A DNA stretch of 64,000 nucleotides from Pseudomonas reactans (GTDB taxonomy: Bacteria; Pseudomonadota; Gammaproteobacteria; Pseudomonadales; Pseudomonadaceae). The notes beneath the pieces were generated by a model, which was given only the letters and a program-made list of their open reading frames with translations, made no database searches and was not told the DNA's origin. The position numbers and the translations under genes were made by a program. Below, one piece after another: positions 7,327 to 16,094 of the stretch. The stretch is from NCBI RefSeq assembly GCF_013385825.1, contig NZ_JACAPG010000025.1, positions 67,372 to 131,371 of the forward strand, read 5' to 3'. The stretch's first letter is position 1; each line of letters starts with the position of its first letter.

Positions 7327-7334
7327 AACAAAAA
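7327..7334 (+). promoter_or_regulatory. Possible Crc/Hfq A-rich (CA) motif before ilvA
   Basis: AACAAAAA fits AANAANAA and sits just ahead of the AGGAA ribosome site of the ATG at 7349. Hfq/Crc repress translation through such motifs in Pseudomonas. An eight-base degenerate motif is weak evidence on its own. Confidence 0.3.
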
Positions 7335-7348
7335 GCCAGGAAACACCT

Positions 7349-8377
7349 ATGAGCACCTGCACCGCCGACTCGGCACTCCTTGAGCGTTACGTAAAAAAGA
7401 TCCTGGCCGCGCCGGTCTACGACCTGGCAGTGCGCACGCCGTTGCAACCCGCACCCGCATTGTCGGCGCTGCTGGGCAACCAGGTGCTGCTCAAGCGCGA
7501 AGACTTGCAGCCAACCTTTTCCTTCAAGATCCGGGGCGCCTACAACAAACTGGTGCAGTTGAGCGACGAGCAAAAGGCGCGCGGCGTGATCACGGCATCG
7601 GCTGGCAACCATGCCCAGGGCGTGGCGCTGGCAGCAAGGGAGTTGGGGATCCAGGCGCGGATCGTCATGCCCAGCACCACGCCGGAGTTGAAGGTACTCG
7701 GCGTACGCTCCCGTGGCGCTGAAGCGGTCTTGCATGGCGAGAGTTTCCCCTTTGCCCTGGCCCACGCGCTGCAACTGGCTGAAACCTCGGGATGCACCTT
7801 TGTCTCGCCCTTCGACGATCCCGACGTGATTGCCGGCCAAGGCACTGTGGCCATGGAAATCCTGCGCCAGCAGCAAGGTGCCCTGGACGCGATATTTGTG
7901 CCGGTGGGCGGGGGTGGCCTGATCGCCGGGATCGCCGCCTACGTCAAATACCTGCGGCCCGAGGTGCGCATCGTCGGCGTCGAACCGGAAGGCTCCAGCT
8001 GCCTGATGGCCGCGTTGAAGGCCGGTGAACGGGTGGTGCTGCCCTGCGTCGACGGGTTTGCCGACGGCACAGCGGTGGCGCAGGTGGGCGCCTATGGGTT
8101 TGAAATCTGCCGGGATTGGGTGGATGACGTCATTACGGTCAGCAACGATGAGCTGTGCAGCGCCATCAAGCTGATCTACGACGACACGCGCTCAATCACC
8201 GAGCCTTCAGGTGCGTTGGCGGTGGCGGGGGTTCGCAAGTACGTCGCCCATCATGGCCTGCGCAAACAGACCTTGGTGGCAATCAATTCCGGAGCGAACA
8301 TCAACTTCGATAGTTTGCGACATGTTGCCGAAAGAGTCGCCGCACAGGGCTGTAATGAATTTGGAGTCAAGAGTTAA
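7349..8377 (+). CDS. ilvA: Threonine deaminase (IlvA-type) lacking the regulatory ACT domain
   Basis: A 342-residue PLP enzyme converting threonine to 2-oxobutanoate and ammonia, the first step to isoleucine. The PLP lysine is K60 in PTFSFKIRGAYNK, the phosphate loop is PVGGGGLIAG (185-194), and SAGNHAQGVA (84-93) and SGANINFD near the end are conserved. The N-terminus (LERYVKKILAAPVYDLA) is that of the long biosynthetic IlvA (about 500 residues), but the protein stops just after the RHVAER linker, so the whole C-terminal allosteric region is missing. No remnant of it is visible in the 216 bases downstream. It should therefore not be feedback-inhibited by isoleucine in the usual way; the upstream attenuator could replace that control. 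An AGGAA ribosome site precedes the ATG. Confidence 0.88.
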   Translation: MSTCTADSALLERYVKKILAAPVYDLAVRTPLQPAPALSALLGNQVLLKREDLQPTFSFKIRGAYNKLVQLSDEQKARGVITASAGNHAQGVALAARELGIQARIVMPSTTPELKVLGVRSRGAEAVLHGESFPFALAHALQLAETSGCTFVSPFDDPDVIAGQGTVAMEILRQQQGALDAIFVPVGGGGLIAGIAAYVKYLRPEVRIVGVEPEGSSCLMAALKAGERVVLPCVDGFADGTAVAQVGAYGFEICRDWVDDVITVSNDELCSAIKLIYDDTRSITEPSGALAVAGVRKYVAHHGLRKQTLVAINSGANINFDSLRHVAERVAAQGCNEFGVKS

Positions 8378-8593
8378 ACGTTTAATCGCTGCGGTTCGAC
8401 GACGATTCACACCCTACAGTTTTACTTATATAACCCGGCAGGTGGCTTATGAGGAAAAGTTACAACGAAGGCCGATTTTGCCGAGTAGGCTTGGGTGTTA
8501 CAAGCGTCTTCCAGGGCTGGCAAGGCGCGGCGGGCATGCGCTCGCCGGATACACAACAATCTGTTGGCAGTCTCATAAAAGGAGAGGTTGACC

Positions 8594-8860
8594 ATGCTTT
8601 CGGAACTAGAGCTTCGCAGCATTATTGAAGGAAGTTTCCTGCCCAAACGGTGCGAATGCACCAAAGCCGAAGATGCTTCGCTGACGATCAAGGTCTACGA
8701 CGACCGCGACCGTGACCGGGTGGATTTGGAAGTCAAAGGCATCAACGCGGACAGACTCGACAGCAGTCGAGCGATTTGCAACCTGATCGCCGGGTTGCGC
8801 GAAGATCTCAAACACGCGCATACCCCCATCCTGCAACGCGTAGGAGGGCGCGCTTACTGA
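8594..8860 (+). CDS. DUF1652-family small protein
   Basis: An 88-residue protein starting MLSELELRSIIEGSFLPKRC, continuing with an acidic stretch SLTIKVYDDRDRDRVDLEV and ending in a helix with SSRAICNLIAGLREDL. From memory this is the DUF1652 family of small Pseudomonas proteins, of unknown function. The ATG at 8594 is preferred to the in-frame TTG two codons upstream because GGAGAGG lies at 8581-8587. It is probably cytoplasmic, with no signal peptide or membrane segment. The 216 bases before it (8378-8593) hold no gene that I can support. Confidence 0.8.
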   Translation: MLSELELRSIIEGSFLPKRCECTKAEDASLTIKVYDDRDRDRVDLEVKGINADRLDSSRAICNLIAGLREDLKHAHTPILQRVGGRAY

Positions 8861-8880
8861 GAATGCTTGAGCTTGACCTG

Positions 8881-8904
8881 TGGGCCTGGTGACTGCCAGG
8901 CCCA
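8881..8904. terminator. Hairpin between convergent small genes
   Basis: TGGGCCTGG and CCAGGCCCA form a 9-bp stem with a 6-base loop. There is no T-run on either side. It sits between two convergent genes, where a bidirectional terminator is expected. Confidence 0.4.
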
Positions 8905-8924
8905 GTGCTGTTCAACCCCGCCAA

Positions 8925-9191
8925 TCAGTTCTGGAAATCGCACGCTTCGGACATCTTCCGGTAGCTCACGTCTTCGACTTTGCCCGCCTTATCCAAAAAC
9001 TTGATATCTGCCTTGATGACTTTGCATTCATCGGTCTGGGTTTCGTTCATCGCCAGGACTTTGGCGATATTCATCGGCATGCCGTACTGGTAAGGAACGG
9101 TTTTGACGGCGTTTGAATCGTCAGCCTGGGCCAGGCCTGACACTGCTGCCAGTGCCAGGGCGCCGCCAAGCATTAACGTGCGCAGTTTCAT
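8925..9191 (-). CDS. DUF2790-family exported small protein
   Basis: An 88-residue precursor. MKLRTLMLGGALALAAVSGLAQA is a clear Sec signal peptide cut after AQA; the mature part carries YQYGMPMNIAKVLAM and a pair of Cys (in DECKV and SEACDF) that could form a disulfide. This matches the DUF2790 family of Pseudomonas periplasmic proteins, often induced by copper or stress; its role is not known. The start at 9191 is chosen because GGAGAA lies 6-7 bases upstream. Confidence 0.82.
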   Translation of the reverse strand: MKLRTLMLGGALALAAVSGLAQADDSNAVKTVPYQYGMPMNIAKVLAMNETQTDECKVIKADIKFLDKAGKVEDVSYRKMSEACDFQN

Positions 9192-9281
9192 GGTGGTTCT
9201 CCGCAAGTGGGTACAGCTTCACTCTCGACTCGCGGGATTAACCATCGATTAATGTTTGCCGGGCTGACAAAACCTTCATGT

Positions 9282-11885
9282 TTACCAGCTCATCCGCACC
9301 CCGGCATTGCCGCTGACACCCTCCATCGCGTTGCCGTCCAGATTGGTGTTGTAGTCTGCGGCCAAGTAGACGCTCACCGAAGACGACAGTCGCGCAACCA
9401 CGCCGACACCCACATCCGCCGTGGACGACTTGTGATCGCTCTTGATGCGATCCACATCATCGTAAGTCACCGTGTCGCTGCCACCGAATGTGCGCCAGGC
9501 GTTGGCCCGCAGATAAGGTTCGACCGGTGTGTTATTCACCAGGTAGCGACCCTTGAGGCGAGCGCCGAGGCGGCCGGTCCAGTAATCCTGGGAGTCGAAC
9601 GACACCCTGGAAATACCGTCGTTCTGGCTGTCCAGGTCGATCGTCTGGCGGATCACCTGGAACTGGGGTTCCACGACCCAATGCTCGGAAACGGCAATCG
9701 GGTAGCCGGCTTCGGCGGACAGCGCCAGGGCATGGCCTTTGGTGTCCATCTTTATACCCCGCTCGGACTTGTTGTCGCCCTTCAGGCGCGTGCCCATCGC
9801 CACCAGATCCACATACCAGCCGGTCGGATCAGTGAGCGTCCAGTAGGCACCGACGTGATCGCCATCGAGTTTGACCCGTCCGGAACGATTGTTCTGCCAG
9901 CCCATCGAGAAACCTTTTACGTCCCCGTTCAGGCGACTCTGGCCGATAAACAGCCCGAAGCGCTGAATCTGCCCGCCGCTGGTTTCGGATGCATACAGGT
10001 CATGACCGACCTGATAGCCCTTCACCGAACCGTCGAAGCTCGGCGCCACGGTGCCCGACCAGTGCTTGTTGAAGTCGCTGCCATAGGCACGCCCCCAGCC
10101 TGCTGGCACCGTGCCGGTCTCGGTCAGCAGGCTTTGCTCGCCTTGGCGATCATGAAAGGTGCCCAGCGCTTGCAGGGTCATCAACTGTGCGGCGGGCACC
10201 ACCACCGAATACACCGGCACTTCCAAGCGGTACAGCGCGATAGGCTCAGCACCGGCAATGGCGGTCGGCAGCGCGGGGTTGCTCGCGGCGGATTCCGGCG
10301 AGTTGCCTGCCGCCACCTGGCTGGGCGGCGGGGCGGGGGGCGAGATCGGTGCGACGGGTTGCGAGGTCGGCGGTTCCACGGGCGGCTCGTCGGGGTCGAC
10401 CACGGACGGTGTCGCCGGAATGGGCGCTACGGGCACTACCACCGGTGGTGTCGGTGGCACCGTTGGCACCGCCGGCGGTTGCACGGCAACCACCGACGAG
10501 CGCAGGTACCAGTTGTTTTCGGTACCGGCCGTCACGCCGCCCTTGAACAGCAAGTATTCATAGGCCCCGGCCGAGACCGAGCCCTTCAACGAGAAGGCAT
10601 CGGTGCTGCTCACCGCGCCGTTGAGCGCCTGCACCACCTCAATCCCATTGTTGCGGGTAAAGCCCCCGACGCCGCCAAGATTGCTTACCGCCAATTGGGT
10701 GTGGCCACTCAGCGTGCCACCGGACACCACCAACTTGTCCGTCGCGGAGTTTTCATCGCCCAGCACGGTTTGCAGCCACACCTGGCCGTTATTGCCTACG
10801 TAGTTACCATACACCGTCAGCGCATCGTTGGCGGTGGCGCTGCCGGTGGTCATATCGATGGTACCGGCGTTGTTCAGCGTCGCCAGTTGGCCGGCGAGAT
10901 AGGGCCGCACGCTGCCTTGGGTCACGGCCAGCGTACTGCTGCCGTCAATGTTGAAGGTGCCGGTATTGCTTGCGCTGTCACCCAGGAAAAAATCCCCAGC
11001 CAGGTTGAAGCGTGAAGTGTTGGTGAGGTTGACCGTCTCCCAGCCGATGTAGCGGGCCGCCGTGCTCGACGTCGTGCTGTCGAAGGTCAGTTGATCGGTG
11101 CCCAGGCCGCCGTCGATGGAGGGCGTGGCAGCCAGCAGGCTTTCGCTGAGTCCGCGCAGCAGCGCGGTATCGTCGCCATCGCCCATCAGCACCGCTGATT
11201 TGATCTGGCCTCCGTTGAGCCAGTTGAAGGTGTCATTGCCGACGCTGGCGCGGATCTCGCCATTGATCACGCCGCCACTGACCGTGATGCTGTCGTCGCC
11301 GCCGCTGGTGCTGATATTGCCGCCGATGCTGCCGCCGGAAACGGTGATCTTATCGGTATCGAAACCGGTGACCAGGTTGCCCAGGATTGCGCCGCCGGAC
11401 ATGTCATAGACGTTCTTGTCGAGCTTCATGTCGACCCGACCGATAGTGCCACCGGTTTGCTGCGCCACGTCGCCGTCCTCGAACGCGCCGACGATGGTGC
11501 CGCCAGTCATCAGGAAGGTGTCACGGCCGTCGCCCTGTGCCAGGGACTGGATTTGCCCGCCGTTCATAATGAAGTCATCGATGCCGGCACCTTGCTGTAC
11601 AGCGCCGGTGATCTGGCCGGAATCGATCCGCACGGCGTCCGTCCCAGGACCGAAGATGACGCTGCCGTTGATGACGCCGCTGCCACCTGCAGGCAGGGTC
11701 AGGCTGTTATTGCCCAGGAAATCGGTCAGGCCGGCACTGGTGCCGCTGTTACAGGTAAATGTGTCGTTGCCCGGGCCGGGAGTGAGTGTGCAGGCAGCGT
11801 AGGATGGTTGTGGTGTGGTGTACTGCAGTGAGAGGAGGCCGACAGCTAAAACGGCGCGGGTTGAAAAACCGTTGCTCTTTTGCAT
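9282..11885 (-). CDS. Type V autotransporter with beta-helix passenger
   Basis: A 867-residue protein. A signal peptide ending PSYA is followed by a passenger (about 30-460) built from roughly 20-residue repeats of the form GxGxDxFxMxGGxIxGxV, which suggests a beta-helix, and a Pro-rich linker (about 465-530). The last 270 residues are an autotransporter beta-barrel, starting near GWGRAYGSDFNKHWSG and ending in an aromatic residue (RMSW). It should be exported through the outer membrane and displayed or released. No protease catalytic motif was seen in the passenger, so adhesion or structure is more likely than enzymatic work. Start 11885 follows AGGA. It stands alone on the minus strand between small genes and the mtl operon. 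Confidence 0.88.
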   Translation of the reverse strand: MQKSNGFSTRAVLAVGLLSLQYTTPQPSYAACTLTPGPGNDTFTCNSGTSAGLTDFLGNNSLTLPAGGSGVINGSVIFGPGTDAVRIDSGQITGAVQQGAGIDDFIMNGGQIQSLAQGDGRDTFLMTGGTIVGAFEDGDVAQQTGGTIGRVDMKLDKNVYDMSGGAILGNLVTGFDTDKITVSGGSIGGNISTSGGDDSITVSGGVINGEIRASVGNDTFNWLNGGQIKSAVLMGDGDDTALLRGLSESLLAATPSIDGGLGTDQLTFDSTTSSTAARYIGWETVNLTNTSRFNLAGDFFLGDSASNTGTFNIDGSSTLAVTQGSVRPYLAGQLATLNNAGTIDMTTGSATANDALTVYGNYVGNNGQVWLQTVLGDENSATDKLVVSGGTLSGHTQLAVSNLGGVGGFTRNNGIEVVQALNGAVSSTDAFSLKGSVSAGAYEYLLFKGGVTAGTENNWYLRSSVVAVQPPAVPTVPPTPPVVVPVAPIPATPSVVDPDEPPVEPPTSQPVAPISPPAPPPSQVAAGNSPESAASNPALPTAIAGAEPIALYRLEVPVYSVVVPAAQLMTLQALGTFHDRQGEQSLLTETGTVPAGWGRAYGSDFNKHWSGTVAPSFDGSVKGYQVGHDLYASETSGGQIQRFGLFIGQSRLNGDVKGFSMGWQNNRSGRVKLDGDHVGAYWTLTDPTGWYVDLVAMGTRLKGDNKSERGIKMDTKGHALALSAEAGYPIAVSEHWVVEPQFQVIRQTIDLDSQNDGISRVSFDSQDYWTGRLGARLKGRYLVNNTPVEPYLRANAWRTFGGSDTVTYDDVDRIKSDHKSSTADVGVGVVARLSSSVSVYLAADYNTNLDGNAMEGVSGNAGVRMSW

Positions 11886-11970
11886 GGGTCTGTCCTGCAT
11901 CTATTGTAATTACTGCTCCTGTTGGGGTTTAGCACAGTTTTCCTACATGGCAATGTTTATATAAACGCGC

Positions 11971-11995
11971 GCAGGCCACGGAATACGTGGCCTGC
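11971..11995 (-). terminator. Stem-loop after the mtl operon
   Basis: GCAGGCCACG and CGTGGCCTGC form a perfect 10-bp stem with a 5-base loop, 33 bases past the mtlZ stop. The tract downstream on the minus strand is GCGCGTTTATAT, so the U-run is poor; it may end transcription or protect the 3' end. Confidence 0.55.
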
Positions 11996-12027
11996 GTGGT
12001 GGCACATTGGTCATGTTGCTGCCGGGT

Positions 12028-12966
12028 TCAGCTCACCTGATGGCGGTAAGGCAGGTCCGGACCGGTCTTGGTGCAGGTCAATGCAGCGGCGCGAACGGCA
12101 AAGCCCAGCATGGCGTCGACCTGTTCCCGCGTGAGCTGTTGCAGGCCCTCTACCGAGTCAAGCTGCTGCTCGGTCAACCAGGCAATCAACGCGGCCTGGA
12201 ACGTATCACCCGCTCCCACGGTATCGGCCATCACCACCTTGACCGCCGGTGCAGACCAGTGGCCATGTTGGCGACTGAACACACTGGCGCCGTCGCCACC
12301 ACGGGTCAGGAACACCAACTGGCAACGGTGTTGCAGCCAACCCTGCAACACGCTTTCCGGCGACTGATCGGGATAAAGCAGGTGCAGGTCTTCGTCGCTG
12401 ACTTTGATCAGGTCGGCGTGTTTGACCAACTCGCCCACGCGGTCGCGCCACAGTTGGATATCCGGTTGCGGGTTGAGCCGTACGTTGGGGTCGAGGCTGA
12501 TCAAACGCTTGCCGCTTTCGCGCTTGACCAGGCTCAGCAGGGTGTCGCCGATGGGTTGCACCACCAGCGAGAACGAGCCGATATGCAGGCCACGGATGTC
12601 ATCATCCAGCTCGGGCAGATGGCTGACTTCAAGCAATCGGTCGGCGCAGCCTTCGCCGCGAAAGTTGTACTGCGGTGAGCCATTGGCGCCCACGGCGACC
12701 ATCGACAAAGTTGTCGGCGCCGCAAATTCCACCAGGAACTGCTCGCTGACGCCCTCATCCTTCAGCACCTGCAACAAACGACGTCCGAGGAAGTCGGTGG
12801 ACAAGCCGCCGAACAAGCCCGCCTCGATACCCAGGCGGCGCAAGCCGACCGCGACGTTGAACGGCGAACCGCCGGCAATCGCCTTGTAATTGACCTTGGA
12901 AGCCTGCCCGCTGGCGTCTTCCTCGCTGAAAAAATCGAACAGCGCTTCACCACACACCAGATACAT
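12028..12966 (-). CDS. mtlZ: Fructokinase, PfkB family
   Basis: A 312-residue sugar kinase that phosphorylates fructose, the product of mannitol oxidation by MtlD. The start MYLVCGEALFDFF and the GGSPFNVAVGLRRLG motif are the N-terminal PfkB signature region; ADTVGAGDTFQAALIAWL near residue 250 is the second signature with the catalytic Asp. It is the last gene of the mtlEFGKDYZ operon, 12 bases after mtlY, and is followed by a stem-loop. Cytoplasmic. Confidence 0.92.
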   Translation of the reverse strand: MYLVCGEALFDFFSEEDASGQASKVNYKAIAGGSPFNVAVGLRRLGIEAGLFGGLSTDFLGRRLLQVLKDEGVSEQFLVEFAAPTTLSMVAVGANGSPQYNFRGEGCADRLLEVSHLPELDDDIRGLHIGSFSLVVQPIGDTLLSLVKRESGKRLISLDPNVRLNPQPDIQLWRDRVGELVKHADLIKVSDEDLHLLYPDQSPESVLQGWLQHRCQLVFLTRGGDGASVFSRQHGHWSAPAVKVVMADTVGAGDTFQAALIAWLTEQQLDSVEGLQQLTREQVDAMLGFAVRAAALTCTKTGPDLPYRHQVS

Positions 12967-12978
12967 AGTCGTTCGCTC

Positions 12979-14460
12979 TTAAAGGGTTGCCACGTGCTGT
13001 TGATAGCGCTCGTAGGCGTGTTGATACGCGCTGACGCTGGCCGCCAACGGCAGCGTGCGGCTGGTTGGGTCGACGCTCACGCATTTGTCGCACAGGCTGG
13101 CCAGTGACTCGCCGGACTGGCTCCACGCCGCCTGGATAGCCGCGCCCAGGGCGGCGGCTTCACTCTGTTCGGTGCAGACCACTTCGGTGTTCATGATATC
13201 GGCGACCATCTGCCGCCAGACCGGGCTTTTCGAACCGCCGCCGATCAGGCGGATGCTCTGGCTCTGCAGGCCGGTCTGGCGCAGCAGGTCCAGGCCGTAG
13301 CGCAGGCCGAAGGTGGTGCCTTCGACCACTGCGCGGCACAGGTTGGCACGGGTCAGGTTGGTCATGGTCAGCCCGTGCAGGCTGCCGGTGGCGTGGGGCA
13401 GGGCAGGCACGCGTTCGCCGTTGAGGAACGGCAGCATGCTCACGCCGTCGGCGCCGATGGGCGCTTGCTCGACCAAGGCGTTGAACGCAACCAGATCGAG
13501 GTCGAACAGCTCGCGGATCACCCCAGTGGCGTTGGTCAGGTTCATGGTACAGATCAACGGCAGCCAGCCGCCGCTGGATGAACAGAAGGTGGCCACCGAG
13601 GCTTGCGGGCTGACGTTGGGTTGGTCGGCAAATGCATACACGGTGCCCGACGAGCCGAGGCTCATGGTGATCACGCCAGAGGCAATGTTGCCAGTGCCGA
13701 TGGCGCCCATCATGTTGTCGCCACCGCCGCTGGAGACGATGGCGTTGGGGTTGATGCCTAGGCGTTCGGCAATGGTTGGAAGAACGGTGCCGACGCTTTG
13801 ATGGGCTTCAATCAGTTGTGGCAGCGCCCGCTCTAGACGACCGCTCGGATCGATGTGCTTGAGCAGCGCCACATCCCATTCACGGGTGCGCACGTTGAAG
13901 TAGCCGGTGCCCGATGCATCGCCGTATTCCGCGACGGCGCGGCCGGTGAGCCAGTAATTGAGGTAGTCGTGGGGCAGCAGGATATGCGCGATGTGCACGA
14001 AGATGTCCGGGTGTTGTTCGCGGGTCCACAGCAGCTTGGACACGGTGTAGCCCGGTGCAATCGCCACGCCGAGGCGTTCCAGGGAACCGCTTTCGCCGCC
14101 CAAGTGTTGCAAGAGCCTTTCGTTTTCCGGCGCGGTCTCGGTGTCGCACCACAGCTTGGCCGGGCGCAGCACCTGGCCTTGGTCATCCAGCAGCACTAAA
14201 CCATGCTGCTGGCCGGAAACGCCGATACCTAGGATGTCCTGGCCGTCCACGCCTGCCTGTTGCAGGGCGCGATGGGTAGCTTCGGTAAAGGCGTCCAGCC
14301 ATTCCTGGGTGTGCTGCTCGCGACGGCCATTGGCGCCGCTGATCAGCGTGTGCGCCGCGGCGCCCAGGCCCAGTACCTTGCCGCTGGTGGCGTCGAGGAC
14401 GATGGCCTTGGTGCCTTGGGTGCCGCAGTCGATGCCGAGAAACAGGTTCGTCTTTGTCAT
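12979..14460 (-). CDS. mtlY: Xylulokinase, FGGY family
   Basis: A 493-residue FGGY kinase: FLGIDCGTQGTKAIVLD at the N-terminus (phosphate-binding loop), GVSGQQHGLVLLDDQG and SGGGDNMMGAIGTG in the middle, and the C-terminal RLIGGGSKSPVWRQMVAD. It would phosphorylate D-xylulose made from D-arabitol by MtlD. The start at 14460 is an ATG; an in-frame TTG lies six codons upstream. A REP doublet of about 88 bases separates it from mtlD, so it may be expressed at a different level from the genes before it. Confidence 0.92.
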   Translation of the reverse strand: MTKTNLFLGIDCGTQGTKAIVLDATSGKVLGLGAAAHTLISGANGRREQHTQEWLDAFTEATHRALQQAGVDGQDILGIGVSGQQHGLVLLDDQGQVLRPAKLWCDTETAPENERLLQHLGGESGSLERLGVAIAPGYTVSKLLWTREQHPDIFVHIAHILLPHDYLNYWLTGRAVAEYGDASGTGYFNVRTREWDVALLKHIDPSGRLERALPQLIEAHQSVGTVLPTIAERLGINPNAIVSSGGGDNMMGAIGTGNIASGVITMSLGSSGTVYAFADQPNVSPQASVATFCSSSGGWLPLICTMNLTNATGVIRELFDLDLVAFNALVEQAPIGADGVSMLPFLNGERVPALPHATGSLHGLTMTNLTRANLCRAVVEGTTFGLRYGLDLLRQTGLQSQSIRLIGGGSKSPVWRQMVADIMNTEVVCTEQSEAAALGAAIQAAWSQSGESLASLCDKCVSVDPTSRTLPLAASVSAYQHAYERYQQHVATL

Positions 14461-14494
14461 TGTGCATCTCGAATGCAAGGGCAGGCTGTTTACC

Positions 14495-14582
14495 TTGTAG
14501 GAGCCCGGCTTGCCGGCGATGAGGCCCTTGAATTCAGCACAAGATTCAAGATTGCCATCGCCGGCAAGCCGGGCTCCTACAG
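14495..14582. repeat. REP doublet inside the mtl operon (mtlD/mtlY)
   Basis: Arms TTGTAGGAGCCCGGCTTGCC and its inverse GGCAAGCCGGGCTCCTAC enclose about 40 bases. Being transcribed, the pair can fold into a long hairpin between the mtlD stop and the mtlY start. Confidence 0.9.
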
Positions 14583-14594
14583 GGGCGGTGTGGT

Positions 14595-16076
14595 TCAGTG
14601 GATAGGGGCCAGGAGCTGTTCAAGGGTCTCGGTGACGCCCTTGTCGCGCAGACTCACATAGCACCGCTCGAACGCTGCCACAAACTCAGGCGAATTGGGA
14701 ATAGCCTTGCCAAAAATCTCTTCCACCCCCAGCAAACGCTGGCTGATCAAGGCCTCATCACTCACCAGTCCCTGGCAAAATTCCGCACGCGGATCGGGGA
14801 TCGTGTAGCGCACCCCATTCTCGTCCACGCCCTTCAAATACAAAGCCCAGGCCGCAACAACCAACGCCGCACGCTCAGTCTCGCGCCCATCGGCAATCAA
14901 GCGGTTGATGGTCGGTACGGTGAACTTGGGGAACTTCGACGAGCCATCCGAGCACACGCGCTCCAGTTGGTCGGCAATCGCCTGGTTGGAGAAGCGGTCC
15001 ACCAGTGTTTGCTTGTAGTCCGTCAGGTCGATGCCTGGCACCGGCGCCAGGTTTGGCGTGACATCCAGGTCCATGTAAGCGCGCATGTAGGCAACAAATA
15101 CCGGGTCGTTCATGGTTTCGTGCACAAACCGATAACCCTTGAGAAACCCCAGGTAGGTCAGTGCCAGGTGGCTGCCGTTGAGCAGGCCGATTTTCATTTC
15201 TTCATAGGGCGTGACGTCATCGGTGAACTGCACACCGACCTTTTCCCAGGCCGGGCGACCGTTGACGAACTTGTCTTCCAGCACCCACTGCACAAAGGGT
15301 TCGCACACCACCGGCCAGGCATCGTCGATACCGTGGTCATCATGCAGTTGCAGGCGGTGCGCGGTGCTGGTCATCGGCGTGATGCGGTCGACCATGGCGT
15401 TCGGAAAGCTCACGTTGGCCTTGATCCAGTCGTGCAGTTCGGCGTTGTGCAGTGCGGCGAAGGCCAGCAGCGCCTTGCGCGTCACGGCGCCGTTATGCGG
15501 CAGGTTATCGCAGGACATCACGGTAAACGCCGGGGTGCCGGCGGCGCGGCGTTGGGTCAGCGCAGCGCAGATAAAACCGAACACGGTCTTCGGGGTGCTT
15601 GGGTGCGCCAGATCATGTTGGATCTGCGGCAGGTGGGCCATGAACTCGCCGTTGCTGTCGTCGATGCAGTAGCCGCCTTCGGTGATGGTCAGCGAAACGA
15701 TGCGGATCGCCGGGTCAGCCAATTTATCGATCAGCGCCTGGGCGCCGTCTTCGGCCAGCAGCATGTCACTGATCGAGCCGATCACACGCACTTCGGTGTC
15801 GTCGGTGTCGCCCAGCTCGTACAAAGTGAACAAGTAGTCCTGGCCGGCCAGGTCGTCGCGGGCCTTGCGGTCTTCGGTACGCAGGCCGACGCCGCAGATG
15901 CTCCAGTCCAGGCCGATGCCGGTGTTCATCAGCGCGTCGGTGTAATACGCCTGATGCGCGCGATGGAAACCGCCGACGCCGATATGGGCGATGCCCTGCG
16001 TGGTGCTGGCAATCGCATAGGTGGGTAGCTTCACGTGCGGTGCCAACTGGGTGAGGTTCTGTTTATTCAGTTTCAT
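14595..16076 (-). CDS. mtlD: Mannitol 2-dehydrogenase (polyol dehydrogenase)
   Basis: A 493-residue NAD-dependent long-chain polyol dehydrogenase that oxidises mannitol to fructose and arabitol to xylulose. Its length equals the known P. fluorescens enzyme and the active-site residues fall at the same numbers: Asn191 in CDNLPHNG, Lys295, Asn300 and His303 in KIGLLNGSH. The N-terminal GVGGFHRAHQA loop belongs to the NAD-binding domain. ATG 16076 is two codons inside the longest frame. It lies 18 bases after mtlK in the operon. Confidence 0.96.
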   Translation of the reverse strand: MKLNKQNLTQLAPHVKLPTYAIASTTQGIAHIGVGGFHRAHQAYYTDALMNTGIGLDWSICGVGLRTEDRKARDDLAGQDYLFTLYELGDTDDTEVRVIGSISDMLLAEDGAQALIDKLADPAIRIVSLTITEGGYCIDDSNGEFMAHLPQIQHDLAHPSTPKTVFGFICAALTQRRAAGTPAFTVMSCDNLPHNGAVTRKALLAFAALHNAELHDWIKANVSFPNAMVDRITPMTSTAHRLQLHDDHGIDDAWPVVCEPFVQWVLEDKFVNGRPAWEKVGVQFTDDVTPYEEMKIGLLNGSHLALTYLGFLKGYRFVHETMNDPVFVAYMRAYMDLDVTPNLAPVPGIDLTDYKQTLVDRFSNQAIADQLERVCSDGSSKFPKFTVPTINRLIADGRETERAALVVAAWALYLKGVDENGVRYTIPDPRAEFCQGLVSDEALISQRLLGVEEIFGKAIPNSPEFVAAFERCYVSLRDKGVTETLEQLLAPIH

Positions 16077-16094
16077 CAGCAAAGTCTCGCGAAA

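Noticed and set aside
7147..7383. 78-codon plus-strand ORF over the ilvA leader
   Set aside because: Overlaps the leader peptide, the terminator and the ilvA start in another frame; no ribosome site.
14598..16028. 476-codon ORF opposite mtlD
   Set aside because: Antisense shadow of mtlD, whose active-site residues are all in place; the translation has no domain.
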